Part shown: in pieces, positions 59,401 through 64,000 of the stretch
How positions within the stretch are numbered: position 1 is the first letter of the stretch
How the letters are laid out: the number at the start of each line of letters is the position of its first letter
Source of the DNA: Manihot esculenta
Taxonomy: Eukaryota; Streptophyta; Magnoliopsida; Malpighiales; Euphorbiaceae
Assembly: GCF_001659605.2 (NCBI RefSeq)
Contig: NC_035170.2
Location: forward strand, 10,032,817-10,096,816
Direction: 5' to 3'
DNA: 64,000 nt
Made by a program: the position numbers and the translations under genes
The notes under the pieces: model-generated
What the model was told of the DNA's origin: nothing
Database searches by the model: none
The model's input: only the letters and a program-made list of their open reading frames with translations

Positions 59401-61934
59401 GGAAGAGACACCAACTCCCAGCCCCAGATCTCATTTTTAGCCAAAACTTTCATTTATTCAATCATTGCTCTCTTCTAGTTAAAATCTTTGAGAGCTTCCT
59501 TTCAATCCTATGGGATAGACATAGAGAAAATTGATGAGGCAAAGGCTCTATAGAATGGAGATAAAGAATCATAAGAGAGAACGTTAGATCAAACCTAACT
59601 CATTTTCTTTGAGCAATTGATTTATTTAGATCATTAATGAGTTCCAGGGTTAGAGATGACTCGACAGATGGAGAAGAGGAAGATTCATGACAATGAGTAG
59701 GCTACACAATGACTTTTTCTGCTTCTGTTTTATCACTTCTTGAGTATCTCCTTAAATCTTATTTAGCCAAACGGCCAATTATTTTTTTCTTATCACCAAT
59801 AGTTCCCCCCTGTATAATAGTTTCCTCTCAAGTAGAATGTTCTAGAGTTATAGGACTAGGATTCATCTCTTCTCTCTCGTTGTCCTCCCTTGAAGAAGAT
59901 TCGGTCTCTCTAAACGTAATATTCATACTGACAAAATATTTTCTAGGTGGAGGATGGTAACTCTTGTAACCCTTTTGTGTGGGACAGTACCTAACAAATA
60001 CACATTTAAGACCCTTCAGATCTAGCTTTCCACCTGTCCTAGTATGAACAAAAGACATGCATCCAAACACCTTTGGTGCAATAGCATAAGTATTTTTCTC
60101 TTGTAGCACCTCTAAAGGGCTTTTAAAGGTAAGAGTTTTGGGAGGTACTCTATTAATGAAATAAGTTGCGGTTAAAATAGTATCTCCTCGGTCGGTTTTT
60201 GCAAGATTCATAGTGAAAAAGAGAGATATAGCTACTTTCAACAGGTGCCTGTTTTTCTTTTTAGCAAAACCATTTTGGGCACTAGTGTAAAAACAACTAG
60301 TTTGATTTAGTATCCCATTAGATTCTAGATAAGCAGAAAAATAACTATTCATGTATTCTGTGCCATTATCAGTTCTCAAAACTTTTATTTTAGAATCAAA
60401 TCGAGTACAAACCATATGATGAAAAGATTAAAAGTAAAAAAAAAACACAACTTTTTCTCTTTATCAAATAAATCCAAGTCATACGAATGCAACAATCAAT
60501 AAAATTAACAAGATGGTTTGCTATGATGGGGCTAGGAAATAACAACAAAACAACATATCTAAGCAAAGGAGGAGGCTCCCTAAATAAAAAATTTGTAAAA
60601 TAACCCAATAGAAGTTGCAAACACTAAGAAGGCCTAACCCAACACCAAGACGACCAAGAAGCGGCCAGAAATAGGCCGGGAAAACACTGACGATGCTAGA
60701 GGAGAAACATTCGGTGGAAACAGAAGCTCACGCGCCCCTATGCCAGCACGTGAGGCTCACGAGCTTAGAGATCCAACGCCGGAAGTTGAGGACAGGCCGG
60801 CGACACTCTAGCGACTCTGTTGATGGAGGCCTTTAGATGCGGTAGTACGAATTCAGGGAGTTAGGATTCCAAAACCCCTAAAATTGTAATTGATCCAAAT
60901 TGAAACCCTAAACATAGATTTAAGAATGATACCATGAAGAATTTTGAGAGAAACTTTTTATTATATTTCCATTTAATTTATCTTTATAAGGTTTAACTAT
61001 TTATACATGAAACACGCATAATTATAGGATCCTCTATGTTGGTCAACAATTTCTAAACGATAAAAACCATTGCATACATCATAGAATCAGAAAACTTTTC
61101 TTTTATCAAAATACAAATCAAAGTAACTATTAACTCTTTAACGAACTTGCTATGATTAATTAATTAGACTGATTATCTCACTGTCACTAGAATTTTAGAT
61201 TTGCAGAAATAAGTGAGAACTCTCTCATAATCAAGTTAGCTTTGTGTCATCTTTGGGTGGATCACCAGTAAGATAATCATCCTTGTCAATACTTTGCACA
61301 CATTGTTTTACTCCAATCTAAGAAATTAGTCACATTAAGTTTGTGTGTCATTGTTGGAATCACATCTGGCACTATAGGCTTGCTCTTTGCCATTTTTAGG
61401 TGGAGATAAAATAGAAAAAACACAAGAATGCCATTGATATAATAGCTAAAACCACAAGTTACTGATCCAATGTCACAAATAGAAGCCCAAAAATACCACT
61501 ATCCAAAATGGAGTACAGAAACAAAAGCAATAATACTAGAACAAACAGGAAACAGAAGATCCAAATACTGCAAAATTCAAAACAAACTAGTGCAACTTAT
61601 GACTCAACAAACGGGGCATTAGCTCACTGGGCTAGAGTCCCCATGTCAAGTCAATAAAAAAAGAAGAGGTTGAAGTGAAAGGCATTGCTGGAAAAGCCTT
61701 CACATGCCGACGCGTGGATCTAGACATCATGACAAATGGGCATCTGGGGCTTACGCACCACCCCTCTGGTGATTGGATCCCAGGGGATGGTCAATCAGTG
61801 GTGGCCGCTAAAACTCTTAAAATTAAAAGGAAAAACTCGCCAGGTTTCTCAAAGAGACCTTTTTTCTATTAATTATGCTATGATGCCATGTAAGCTGAGA
61901 GATAACGTTGTGTGTATTCCATTAAAAATGAAGG

Positions 61935-61972
<38 letters not shown>

Positions 61973-63023
61973 CGTGGAGAATATCTTCCTAATTAGTATA
62001 ATACAAAATTTGTAAATGGTGTGATTCCTAAGGTTTAGCTATCCTAAATAGGAAATTACATAATACACAATTGACTTCCCATATTATAACAAGAAACTAT
62101 GTAAATAACCAGCTGAAAAATCTCCCAAGACTCTGAGAAAATGTTGACATTATATGCTTCTTGGATACTAGTTTTAGTGTCTCTAAATTCTGGATTTTAT
62201 GCTTATATTGGTGAAACTCTGCATCTGTAGTGTTCTATTGTTGATGTGGTTTGTTTGAGGTTAGATATTGTATGTTCCCCTTTTTCATTGTATATCTTTA
62301 TATCTTTACTTCATAGTTTATACATTCATTTCTAGGTAGCATAGATGCCTCTAAATACTCATTTTGCAATATCATATGAACTCAATTACACTGATGTATC
62401 AGTGGCATATTAGGCAACAACACTTGTTTATAGTTTTTTTTTTAATACTAATCTGATAGGTTGCACTTTTTAGCTTCATCATTCATAGCATGTACTTAGC
62501 TAGATTTATTTACTTTTTAACTACAACTACAAGAAGTTATGTTGATCTGAAAGAAATAGATTGTCAGCTATTTATGCAAACCCATATTTGGTGTTGGCTC
62601 ACTTGCTTGCTTGTGGAGAAAGTGTTATTTCGTTCTTTCCCTAAAATTTGGCAACCAAACTCTTTCTAAAAACTTTCCTATCACAACTTGCAAAATTGCC
62701 ATACTACAACTCCAAACTAACCCTCATTTTGGCTTGGTTACTAATATTGCAGGTTTAAAAGATTGACAGGTAGGAATGATGTCATCGTCTCTGCTCGAGA
62801 CTATAAATTCTACTCTCCAAGGCACAAGTATAGGCGCGTTGTGTCCAACATTCCTGGTTTGCCAGTATGATTTAGTAATTTTAGTGATATCTAAATAGTT
62901 CTTAGCATTGAGCCTCGTTGTTATTCTTGAAGGTGGAAAAGATTGATCATTTTTGTGTTATTTCAGACACTTCCTGCTACAGACAATTCTTCTACAATTG
63001 CTACTGCACAAGGATTTAGATCC
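38284..63023 (+). CDS. Conserved plant protein of unknown function, 6 exons seen, 3' incomplete
   Basis: Exons: 38284-38466, 39096-39219, 39351-39692, 49062-49224, 62753-62864, 62967-63023. Intron phases are 0, 1, 1, 2, 0, then 0 after exon 6. All junctions are GT-AG and the 981 nt stay in frame (327 residues so far). The start is MGSRVPVQHYNLRSAN. Parts: a polar, acidic N-terminus (1-100); a helical-looking core (about 105-215; PRFALPLMYVANLYE, GVALEAAGGLYRRM) ending KKFPKKGS; a basic segment (KRRELATSLETRTRFPEL); VNGLDIVEKP; and a tail with FKRLTGRND and SPRHKYRRV, turning Ser/Thr/Gln-rich. I recognise the pattern as conserved across land plants but cannot name it or give a function. Introns 3 and 4 are 9.4 and 13.5 kb because of retrotransposons; exons and splice sites look intact, so the gene is probably expressed. 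The stop codon is beyond the window. Confidence 0.85.
39096..39219 (+). CDS. Exon 2 of the host gene
   Basis: Acceptor TCCTCCAG before it and donor GTACAAG after. It encodes 41 codons plus one base (DCMHESYRNSLPLHG start). The end is set by frame: joining to 39351 completes an Asp codon. Confidence 0.75.
39351..39692 (+). CDS. Exon 3 of the host gene, conserved core
   Basis: Acceptor GAACTAG. An alternative acceptor at 39313-39314 leads to an in-frame stop and is rejected. It encodes the most protein-like stretch (DVSPIESARARFLQ to KKFPKK) and ends at AAAAAG/GTAAAT. This donor is followed by 9.4 kb of intron. Confidence 0.88.
39754..39943 (+). repeat. 5' LTR of Copia-1 (190 bp)
   Basis: TGTTGATTTATTTGCTGATTC to AAAATTCTTCA. 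It matches 48684-48856. Primer-site remnant TAGTATCAGAG follows at 39944. Confidence 0.85.
40440..41110 (+). pseudogene. Copia-1 gag remnant
   Basis: Readable copia gag pieces: YDFLAGLNNKYDPIRVQ (from about 40776) and a CCHC knuckle CDYCGKLRHTKETC (about 40998-41039), separated by stops. A run of ten G near 41070 adds a frame problem. N-terminal gag similarity before 40750 is weak. Confidence 0.75.
41126..42504 (+). pseudogene. Copia-1 protease and integrase remnant
   Basis: Protease motif WIIDSGANRYMTG (from about 41264), then integrase zinc region pieces (HIQLGH), catalytic HSDVWG (about 41846), RTDNEREYMDS (about 42035) and the Glu region SAQNDIADRKNRHPLK (about 42130), normally AERKNRH, so Glu is replaced by Asp-type sequence. 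Several frames are needed. Inactive. Confidence 0.82.
42816..43879 (+). pseudogene. Copia-1 reverse transcriptase, up to the Copia-2 insertion
   Basis: RT pieces in order: KNETWELVTL, KFVGCKWMFTVK, LVAKRFAQTY, QQFDVKNTFL, then IVYVDDD at about 43420, where a GATGACAGGT unit is repeated (43430-43456) and breaks the catalytic loop frame. Next YFLGIEVARLEKG-like, then LIYISHTRPDIAYTVS (from 43724). Ends at the ACTCC target. Confidence 0.82.
43880..44064 (-). repeat. 3' LTR of Copia-2
   Basis: On the plus strand TGTAGAAAGATAATATTTG to CCTATAACA. A CTCCCCCTCAAGTTGG purine tract (read on the other strand) abuts at 44065. Confidence 0.92.
44072..44938 (-). CDS. Copia-2 RT end and RNase H
   Basis: 288 residues open. 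MGSLKYFLGIEV and VGKLNYLTVTRPDIAYSVS are the RT thumb region. RNase H follows with DADWAGSKVDRRSTTGYC, SSAESEYRAMAQ, LWCDNQAAIHIA and ERTKHIEIDCHFVREK, all usual catalytic blocks. It ends INIYAPT just before the purine tract. It is part of a longer polyprotein cut off by a frameshift and stop at 44939-45070; the Met is not a real start. Confidence 0.85.
   Translation of the reverse strand: MGSLKYFLGIEVMRCKKGIFLSQRKYVLDLLAETGKLSAKPCSAPMTPNLQLTTEDSEPFANPERYRRLVGKLNYLTVTRPDIAYSVSVVNQFMSSPTVAQWDALGQILCYLKGAPGRGIIYGNHGHSNIECFSDADWAGSKVDRRSTTGYCVFVGGNLVSWKSKKQNVVSRSSAESEYRAMAQGVCEILWVRQLLEEVGFTNSVPAKLWCDNQAAIHIASNPVFHERTKHIEIDCHFVREKVQQKIISTGHIRTGEQLGDIFTKALNGTRVDYICNKFGMINIYAPT
45043..46838 (-). 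pseudogene. Copia-2 integrase and RT, frameshifted
   Basis: Two overlapping frames (46539-46838, then 45043-46602) cover the integrase zinc region (FDVHCRLGHPSLSALKKLYP, HSDVWG) and core (FVTFVDDFSRTIWLF, QSDNAKEYLSGEF, SQNGVAERKNRHLLEVAR). RT follows (ALDTNGTWELMSLP, GCKWVFAVKVNPDGS, DTFSPVAKLASVRL, LHQLDIKNAFLHGDL, CRLRKSLYGLKQSPRAW). The frame is lost just before the YVDD site because one base is missing near 45070; a further stop lies in the next segment. Otherwise well preserved. Confidence 0.88.
46866..47208 (+). repeat. Inverted copy of Copia-2 RT palm segment
   Basis: This plus-strand stretch repeats, in opposite sense, the RT region at 44756-45096 (about 340 bp), including the segment matching VYVDDIVITG and MGSLKYFLGIEV. 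It does not share the base loss seen near 45070 but has its own extra T near 46998. It replaces the gag C-terminus/protease part of the element. Confidence 0.88.
47210..47690 (-). pseudogene. Copia-2 gag N-terminal remnant
   Basis: From MAEVKTTVTD (near 47677) through pieces such as FLDWSKTIRIYL-type and MISLINHCEFVKELMEYLEF, FYRAQKNDRTLTSYFMDF (47260-47446), as in copia gag. Frameshifts separate the parts and it stops at the inverted RT block. Confidence 0.72.
47726..47867 (-). repeat. 13-bp minisatellite in the Copia-2 leader
   Basis: Eleven units of the type CAGTACCSRTGAA in succession, one being 12 bp. They alternate between CCCGTGAA and CCGATGAA forms. Located between the primer site and gag. 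Since 13 is not a multiple of 3, all frames read alike; the overlapping open frames here are accidental. Confidence 0.92.
47980..47991 (-). other. Primer-binding site of Copia-2
   Basis: GGCTCTGATATCA on the plus strand is TGATATCAGAGCC on the element strand, one base from the initiator-Met consensus, touching the 5' LTR. Confidence 0.88.
47992..48176 (-). repeat. 5' LTR of Copia-2
   Basis: 185 bp, TGCAGAAAGATAATATTTG to CCTATAACA on the plus strand, followed by ACTCC. Confidence 0.92.
48177..48668 (+). pseudogene. Copia-1 RNase H remnant
   Basis: Coding resumes after the Copia-2 target duplication: AFINADWARSLDNRR, FVTWRSKKQSVVAR, SAEAEYRAM, LYCDNKAAIGIVQNSVQHD and RTKHIEIGRYFIKEK. Stops at about 48361 and 48560. 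It ends near VYAPT before the purine tract. Confidence 0.85.
48684..48856 (+). repeat. 3' LTR of Copia-1, right end trimmed
   Basis: It matches the 5' LTR from TGTTGACTTATTTGCTGATTC to AATACTCTA, then departs into intron sequence 205 bp before exon 4. Confidence 0.85.
49062..49224 (+). CDS. Exon 4 of the host gene
   Basis: Acceptor TTCTCCTACAG, donor GTAAGTG. It encodes SCIFKRRELATSL to VPVEDAE and splits a Trp codon at the end. It sits isolated between two TE-filled introns. Confidence 0.88.
49225..50095 (+). other. Left part of intron 4, nothing recognised
   Basis: Starts at the donor GTAAGTG. AT-rich unique-looking sequence with T-rich runs. No gene or clear repeat was recognised before the copia remnant. 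Confidence 0.5.
50660..50966 (-). mobile_element. TRIM-3: miniature LTR element, TSD ATACA
   Basis: Two LTR-like ends of about 115 bp around a short middle holding a primer-site complement (GGCTCTGATACCA) and a purine tract on the element strand. ATACA flanks both sides (50655-50659, 50967-50971). More diverged than TRIM-1 and TRIM-2, so older. Confidence 0.85.
51551..52566. mobile_element. Foldback element with about 290-bp inverted repeats, Mutator-type
   Basis: The left arm (51551-51850) is repeated inverted in the right arm (about 52290-52566). Shared words include GCTATTTTGYAATTWAATCC, AAAAGTTGGTAWAATTGTCC and CACATCATNNTNNCACGTCA. The flanks are TATTATTTA and TATTATATA, an 8-of-9 match, fitting the 9-bp duplications of Mutator-like elements. 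The centre (about 51850-52290) has no coding. Confidence 0.7.
53236..54395 (-). pseudogene. Copia-4 RT and RNase H remnant
   Basis: RT: IILLVIYINDIVITRSDVEG near 53985, where the catalytic YVDD reads YIND; SSLKTLLHAQF; then YFFGIKIKMQG and RYRRLVGI. Upstream is MKAIGCECAFARKV (54280-54345). RNase H pieces lie at 53290-53600. Inactive. Confidence 0.75.
54541..54620 (+). repeat. GGA/GAA microsatellite
   Basis: Purine-only run of GGA and GAA triplets. The leucine-rich minus-strand frame across it is an artefact. Confidence 0.9.
55108..55199. repeat. Hairpin with about 36-bp arms
   Basis: ATCATCAACTATATTTTATA is answered by TATAAACTATTGTTGATGGT in inverted order around a short AT-rich loop. It lies just left of TRIM-1. 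Confidence 0.75.
55210..55521 (+). mobile_element. TRIM-1: 312-bp miniature LTR element, TSD ATACG
   Basis: LTRs 55210-55324 and 55407-55521, both 115 bp (TGTTGAATCCCAYAT to AAATTTAACA). Initiator-Met primer site TGGTATCAAAGCC at 55325-55337 and purine tract GGGCGTGAGGGGGTG before LTR 2. ATACG flanks both ends (55205-55209, 55522-55526). No coding capacity; it depends on another element's enzymes. Confidence 0.95.
55730..57300 (-). pseudogene. Copia-4 integrase and protease-side remnant
   Basis: Minus-strand pieces: NKQTSSPFKLVHSDVWGP (near 56350), ITFVNDYSHMTWLYLMKSH (near 56270), TQFNVSM, and FGSICFI near 55820, matching the integrase of Copia-2 in order. Many stops. Upstream parts to 57300 are only weakly readable. 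Confidence 0.65.
57328..57639 (-). mobile_element. TRIM-2: 312-bp miniature LTR element, TSD GAGAA
   Basis: LTRs 57328-57442 and 57525-57639, 115 bp each. Primer-site complement GGCTCTGATACCA at 57512-57524. GAGAA on both sides (57323-57327, 57640-57644). Same length as TRIM-1 but opposite sense. It inserted into Copia-4 coding sequence. Confidence 0.95.
57776..57970 (-). repeat. 3' LTR of Copia-3
   Basis: 195 bp, TGAAGAATTTTGGGAGG to TTGGTCAACA on the plus strand. Confidence 0.82.
57978..60620 (-). pseudogene. Copia-3 integrase, RT and RNase H remnants
   Basis: RNase H (57978-58559: TDADWAGFLDDRRSTIGYC, NAKAEYRAMAQGVC, YHDNKAAISIAHNPVQHD), RT (58508-59008: KITLLIVYVDDIEMTGDD keeps the YVDD site; LIYLSHTRPDIVYAFS) and integrase core (59828-60415: VLRTDNGTEYMNSYFS, TSAQNGFAKKKNRHLLKVA, where the catalytic Glu has become Lys). 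RT between 59010 and 59560 is shifted in several places. Related to Copia-1 by RT and leader sequence. Inactive. Confidence 0.85.
60935..61048 (-). repeat. 5' LTR of Copia-3, internally deleted
   Basis: Matches both ends of 57776-57970 but lacks about 80 bp from the middle. Confidence 0.8.
61394..62752 (+). other. Right part of intron 4
   Basis: It includes the leader and possible LTR side of Copia-4 (to about 61560), a GC-richer stretch at 61611-61830 of unknown nature, an AT dinucleotide run (61937-61968) and AT-rich sequence up to the acceptor ATATTGCAG. No gene recognised. Confidence 0.5.
61937..61968. repeat. AT microsatellite
   Basis: About 16 AT units followed by ACACAC. Confidence 0.95.
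62753..62864 (+). CDS. Exon 5 of the host gene
   Basis: Acceptor ATATTGCAG, donor GTATGA. It completes the split Trp and encodes FKRLTGRNDVIVSARDYKF to SNIPGLP. Basic and tyrosine-rich. Frame and motif continue exactly from exon 4 across 13.5 kb. Confidence 0.87.
62967..63023 (+). CDS. Exon 6 of the host gene
   Basis: Acceptor TTATTTCAG, donor GTAAGT. 19 codons (TLPATDNSSTIATAQGFRS). The next exon is not within the remaining 977 bp. Confidence 0.78.
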
Positions 63024-63164
63024 GTAAGTCGTAATTCAACTTTATCTTTTTGCAGTTTATGGGATTATAAAAGAGTGATAATTTGTATCATCTAATAGTT
63101 CATATTATCACATGATTATTAGTATTCATCCATGCATTTTACTTTAAGAATTTATATCGGTTAG

Positions 63165-63540
63165 CAAAAGAAAAAATTACTATTTAGTCCCTAGCCCATC
63201 AATTTCAAAAAATATATTAAAATGTTCCTGAGATTTTAAAAAATCTATTAATTAGTGTTTTCACTAATTTTAGCTGTTAAGTATAGCAAAAAAAAATCTA
63301 AAATGTTTTCAATATGAAAAAACTAATTAGTGGATTTTTTATAAAATTGAAGGACAAACTAATGCGTTTTCCTAAACTACAAGCACTAAATAGTAAAAGA
63401 CTTAACGATTAAAACTAATAGAATGACTAATTAGTAGATTTTTTAAATCTCAGGGACATTTTAGTATATTTTTTAAAATCAAGGTATCAACTAATAAGTT
63501 TTCTTATAATATAGGGATTGAATGGTAAATTTCCCTTTAA
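63165..63540. mobile_element. MITE-like element with long inverted repeats in intron 6
   Basis: Left arm words (ACTATTTAGTCCCTA, TATTAAAATGTTCCTGAGAT, AATCTATTAATTAGT) recur inverted in the right arm (ACTAATTAGTAGATTTTTTA, ATCTCAGGGACATTTTAGTA, TAGGGATTGAATGGT). Arms of about 110 bp. No coding. Exact ends and target duplication are unclear. Confidence 0.65.
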
Positions 63541-64000
63541 CAAAAAGTAAATATCTATTTAATAAGTCCATTATTTTTCAGAGCATGTGTCTATGGCTGG
63601 CCTCTTAATACATATAGCAACTCTTGTACACACAACTTATTAGGTTAATAACTATATATATATATTATATATATATATACACACACATATATTTAAGTAT
63701 GAAGGAAGGAAGGAATAATAGAATTGAGAAAGAGCATGTGATTTAATTTAAAAATGACAAATTACTCTTTATTTTAATTGGCTGAAGAAAATCATAATAA
63801 TATATCATTATTTATAAAACTTTAATTTGACTGGTTAGATCATATTCCTATTTAAATTCAAATTCTATTTTATTAGAAATATTATCCTATTAATAATTTA
63901 TTTATTTAATCGAAATTAAATTAATCAACATAATTTTCTAAGGAAAAAAAATAAACCATAGGTTATAAATATAGATTTAATTTAATTTAGAAAATTATAT
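63541..64000 (+). other. Intron 6 continuing past the window
   Basis: AT-rich, with a TA/CA microsatellite at about 63650-63690. No further exon of the host gene is recognisable. Confidence 0.55.

Larger units (their letters stand above)
57776..61048 (-). mobile_element. Copia-3: deleted Ty1/copia element inside Copia-4
   Basis: LTR copies at 57776-57970 (195 bp) and 60935-61048 (114 bp; the middle is deleted), both ending TTGGTCAACA on the plus strand. Purine tract CTCCTTCTCAAGTTGG at 57971 and primer-site complement GATACCA at 60928-60934. Flanks ATTTT and ATTTC may be an aged target duplication. Gag, protease and the integrase zinc region are missing. Confidence 0.85.
50100..61500 (-). 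mobile_element. Copia-4: old decayed Ty1/copia element, many insertions
   Basis: Minus-strand pieces in order from right to left: gag start MAKSKPIVPDVIPTMTH (about 61390), gag middle (61190-61300 and about 57645-57770), protease/zinc region (57000-57300), integrase (55730-56600), RT (53620-54395) and RNase H (53230-53600 and 50104-50238). It is broken by Copia-3 (57776-61048), a TRIM (57328-57639) and two DNA-transposon-like inserts. All frames are damaged. Its LTRs were not located with confidence. Confidence 0.72.

Noticed and set aside
61611..61830. Possible tRNA-derived SINE (A-box-like TTAGCTCACTGGGC near 61619)
   Set aside because: No B box at the usual 30-40 bp distance, no 3' tail or target duplication seen; left as unassigned sequence.

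Overview
The window is nuclear plant DNA, about 64 kb: AT-rich intergenic and intron sequence, a spliced gene with canonical GT-AG introns, and many nested Ty1/copia and Ty3/gypsy retrotransposons primed by initiator Met-tRNA. The organism is most likely a eudicot. The LTR motif TTCGGCCGCCGAA reminds me of Euphorbiaceae genomes such as cassava, but that is memory, not proof.

Layout. (1) 1-10813: two chromodomain-bearing Ty3/gypsy (Tekay-like) elements of one family. Element A (3' end only, to 3841) sits inside the gag of element B (3842-10813), which is broken mainly by one frameshift. (2) 10814-16725: an older, decayed Ty3/gypsy element carrying a 1.28 kb LTR derivative with inverted ends (11862-13138, TSD TACAC) and a 1.77 kb solo LTR. 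(3) 16726-19587: remains of a TAT-type gypsy element (gag tail, about 59-bp tandem repeats, LTR end) with a minus-strand copia-like LTR. (4) 19588-22023: AT-rich, no gene, one possible TIR element. (5) 22024-37354: a second short TAT-type element. Its 5' LTR is split by a complete 9.6 kb chromovirus-derived element (22335-31906, TSD ATCAG) with near-identical LTRs, an open gag frame and a ruined pol. Its interior is split by a minus-strand solo LTR (32563-34803, TSD ACAGG).

(6) 37372-64000: the only host gene seen. It has six visible coding exons (981 nt, 327 codons, frame kept throughout) and continues past the window. Introns 3 (9.4 kb) and 4 (13.5 kb) are swollen by transposons. Intron 3 holds Copia-1 (plus), itself split by Copia-2 (minus, TSD ACTCC). 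Intron 4 holds the decayed Copia-4 (minus), which contains Copia-3 (minus), three TRIM elements with matching target duplications, two DNA-transposon-like inserts and a Mutator-type foldback element.

The retroelement genes are gag (particle), protease, reverse transcriptase/RNase H and integrase, plus a chromodomain in the gypsy family. Almost all copies are broken. The more unusual signals are the LTR derivative with inverted ends, the recent element whose pol was dead before it inserted, the dyad GCC-box-like arrays and conserved splice-like sites in the LTRs, and the antisense RT copy inside Copia-2. No tRNA, rRNA, CRISPR or bacterial-type operon was seen.
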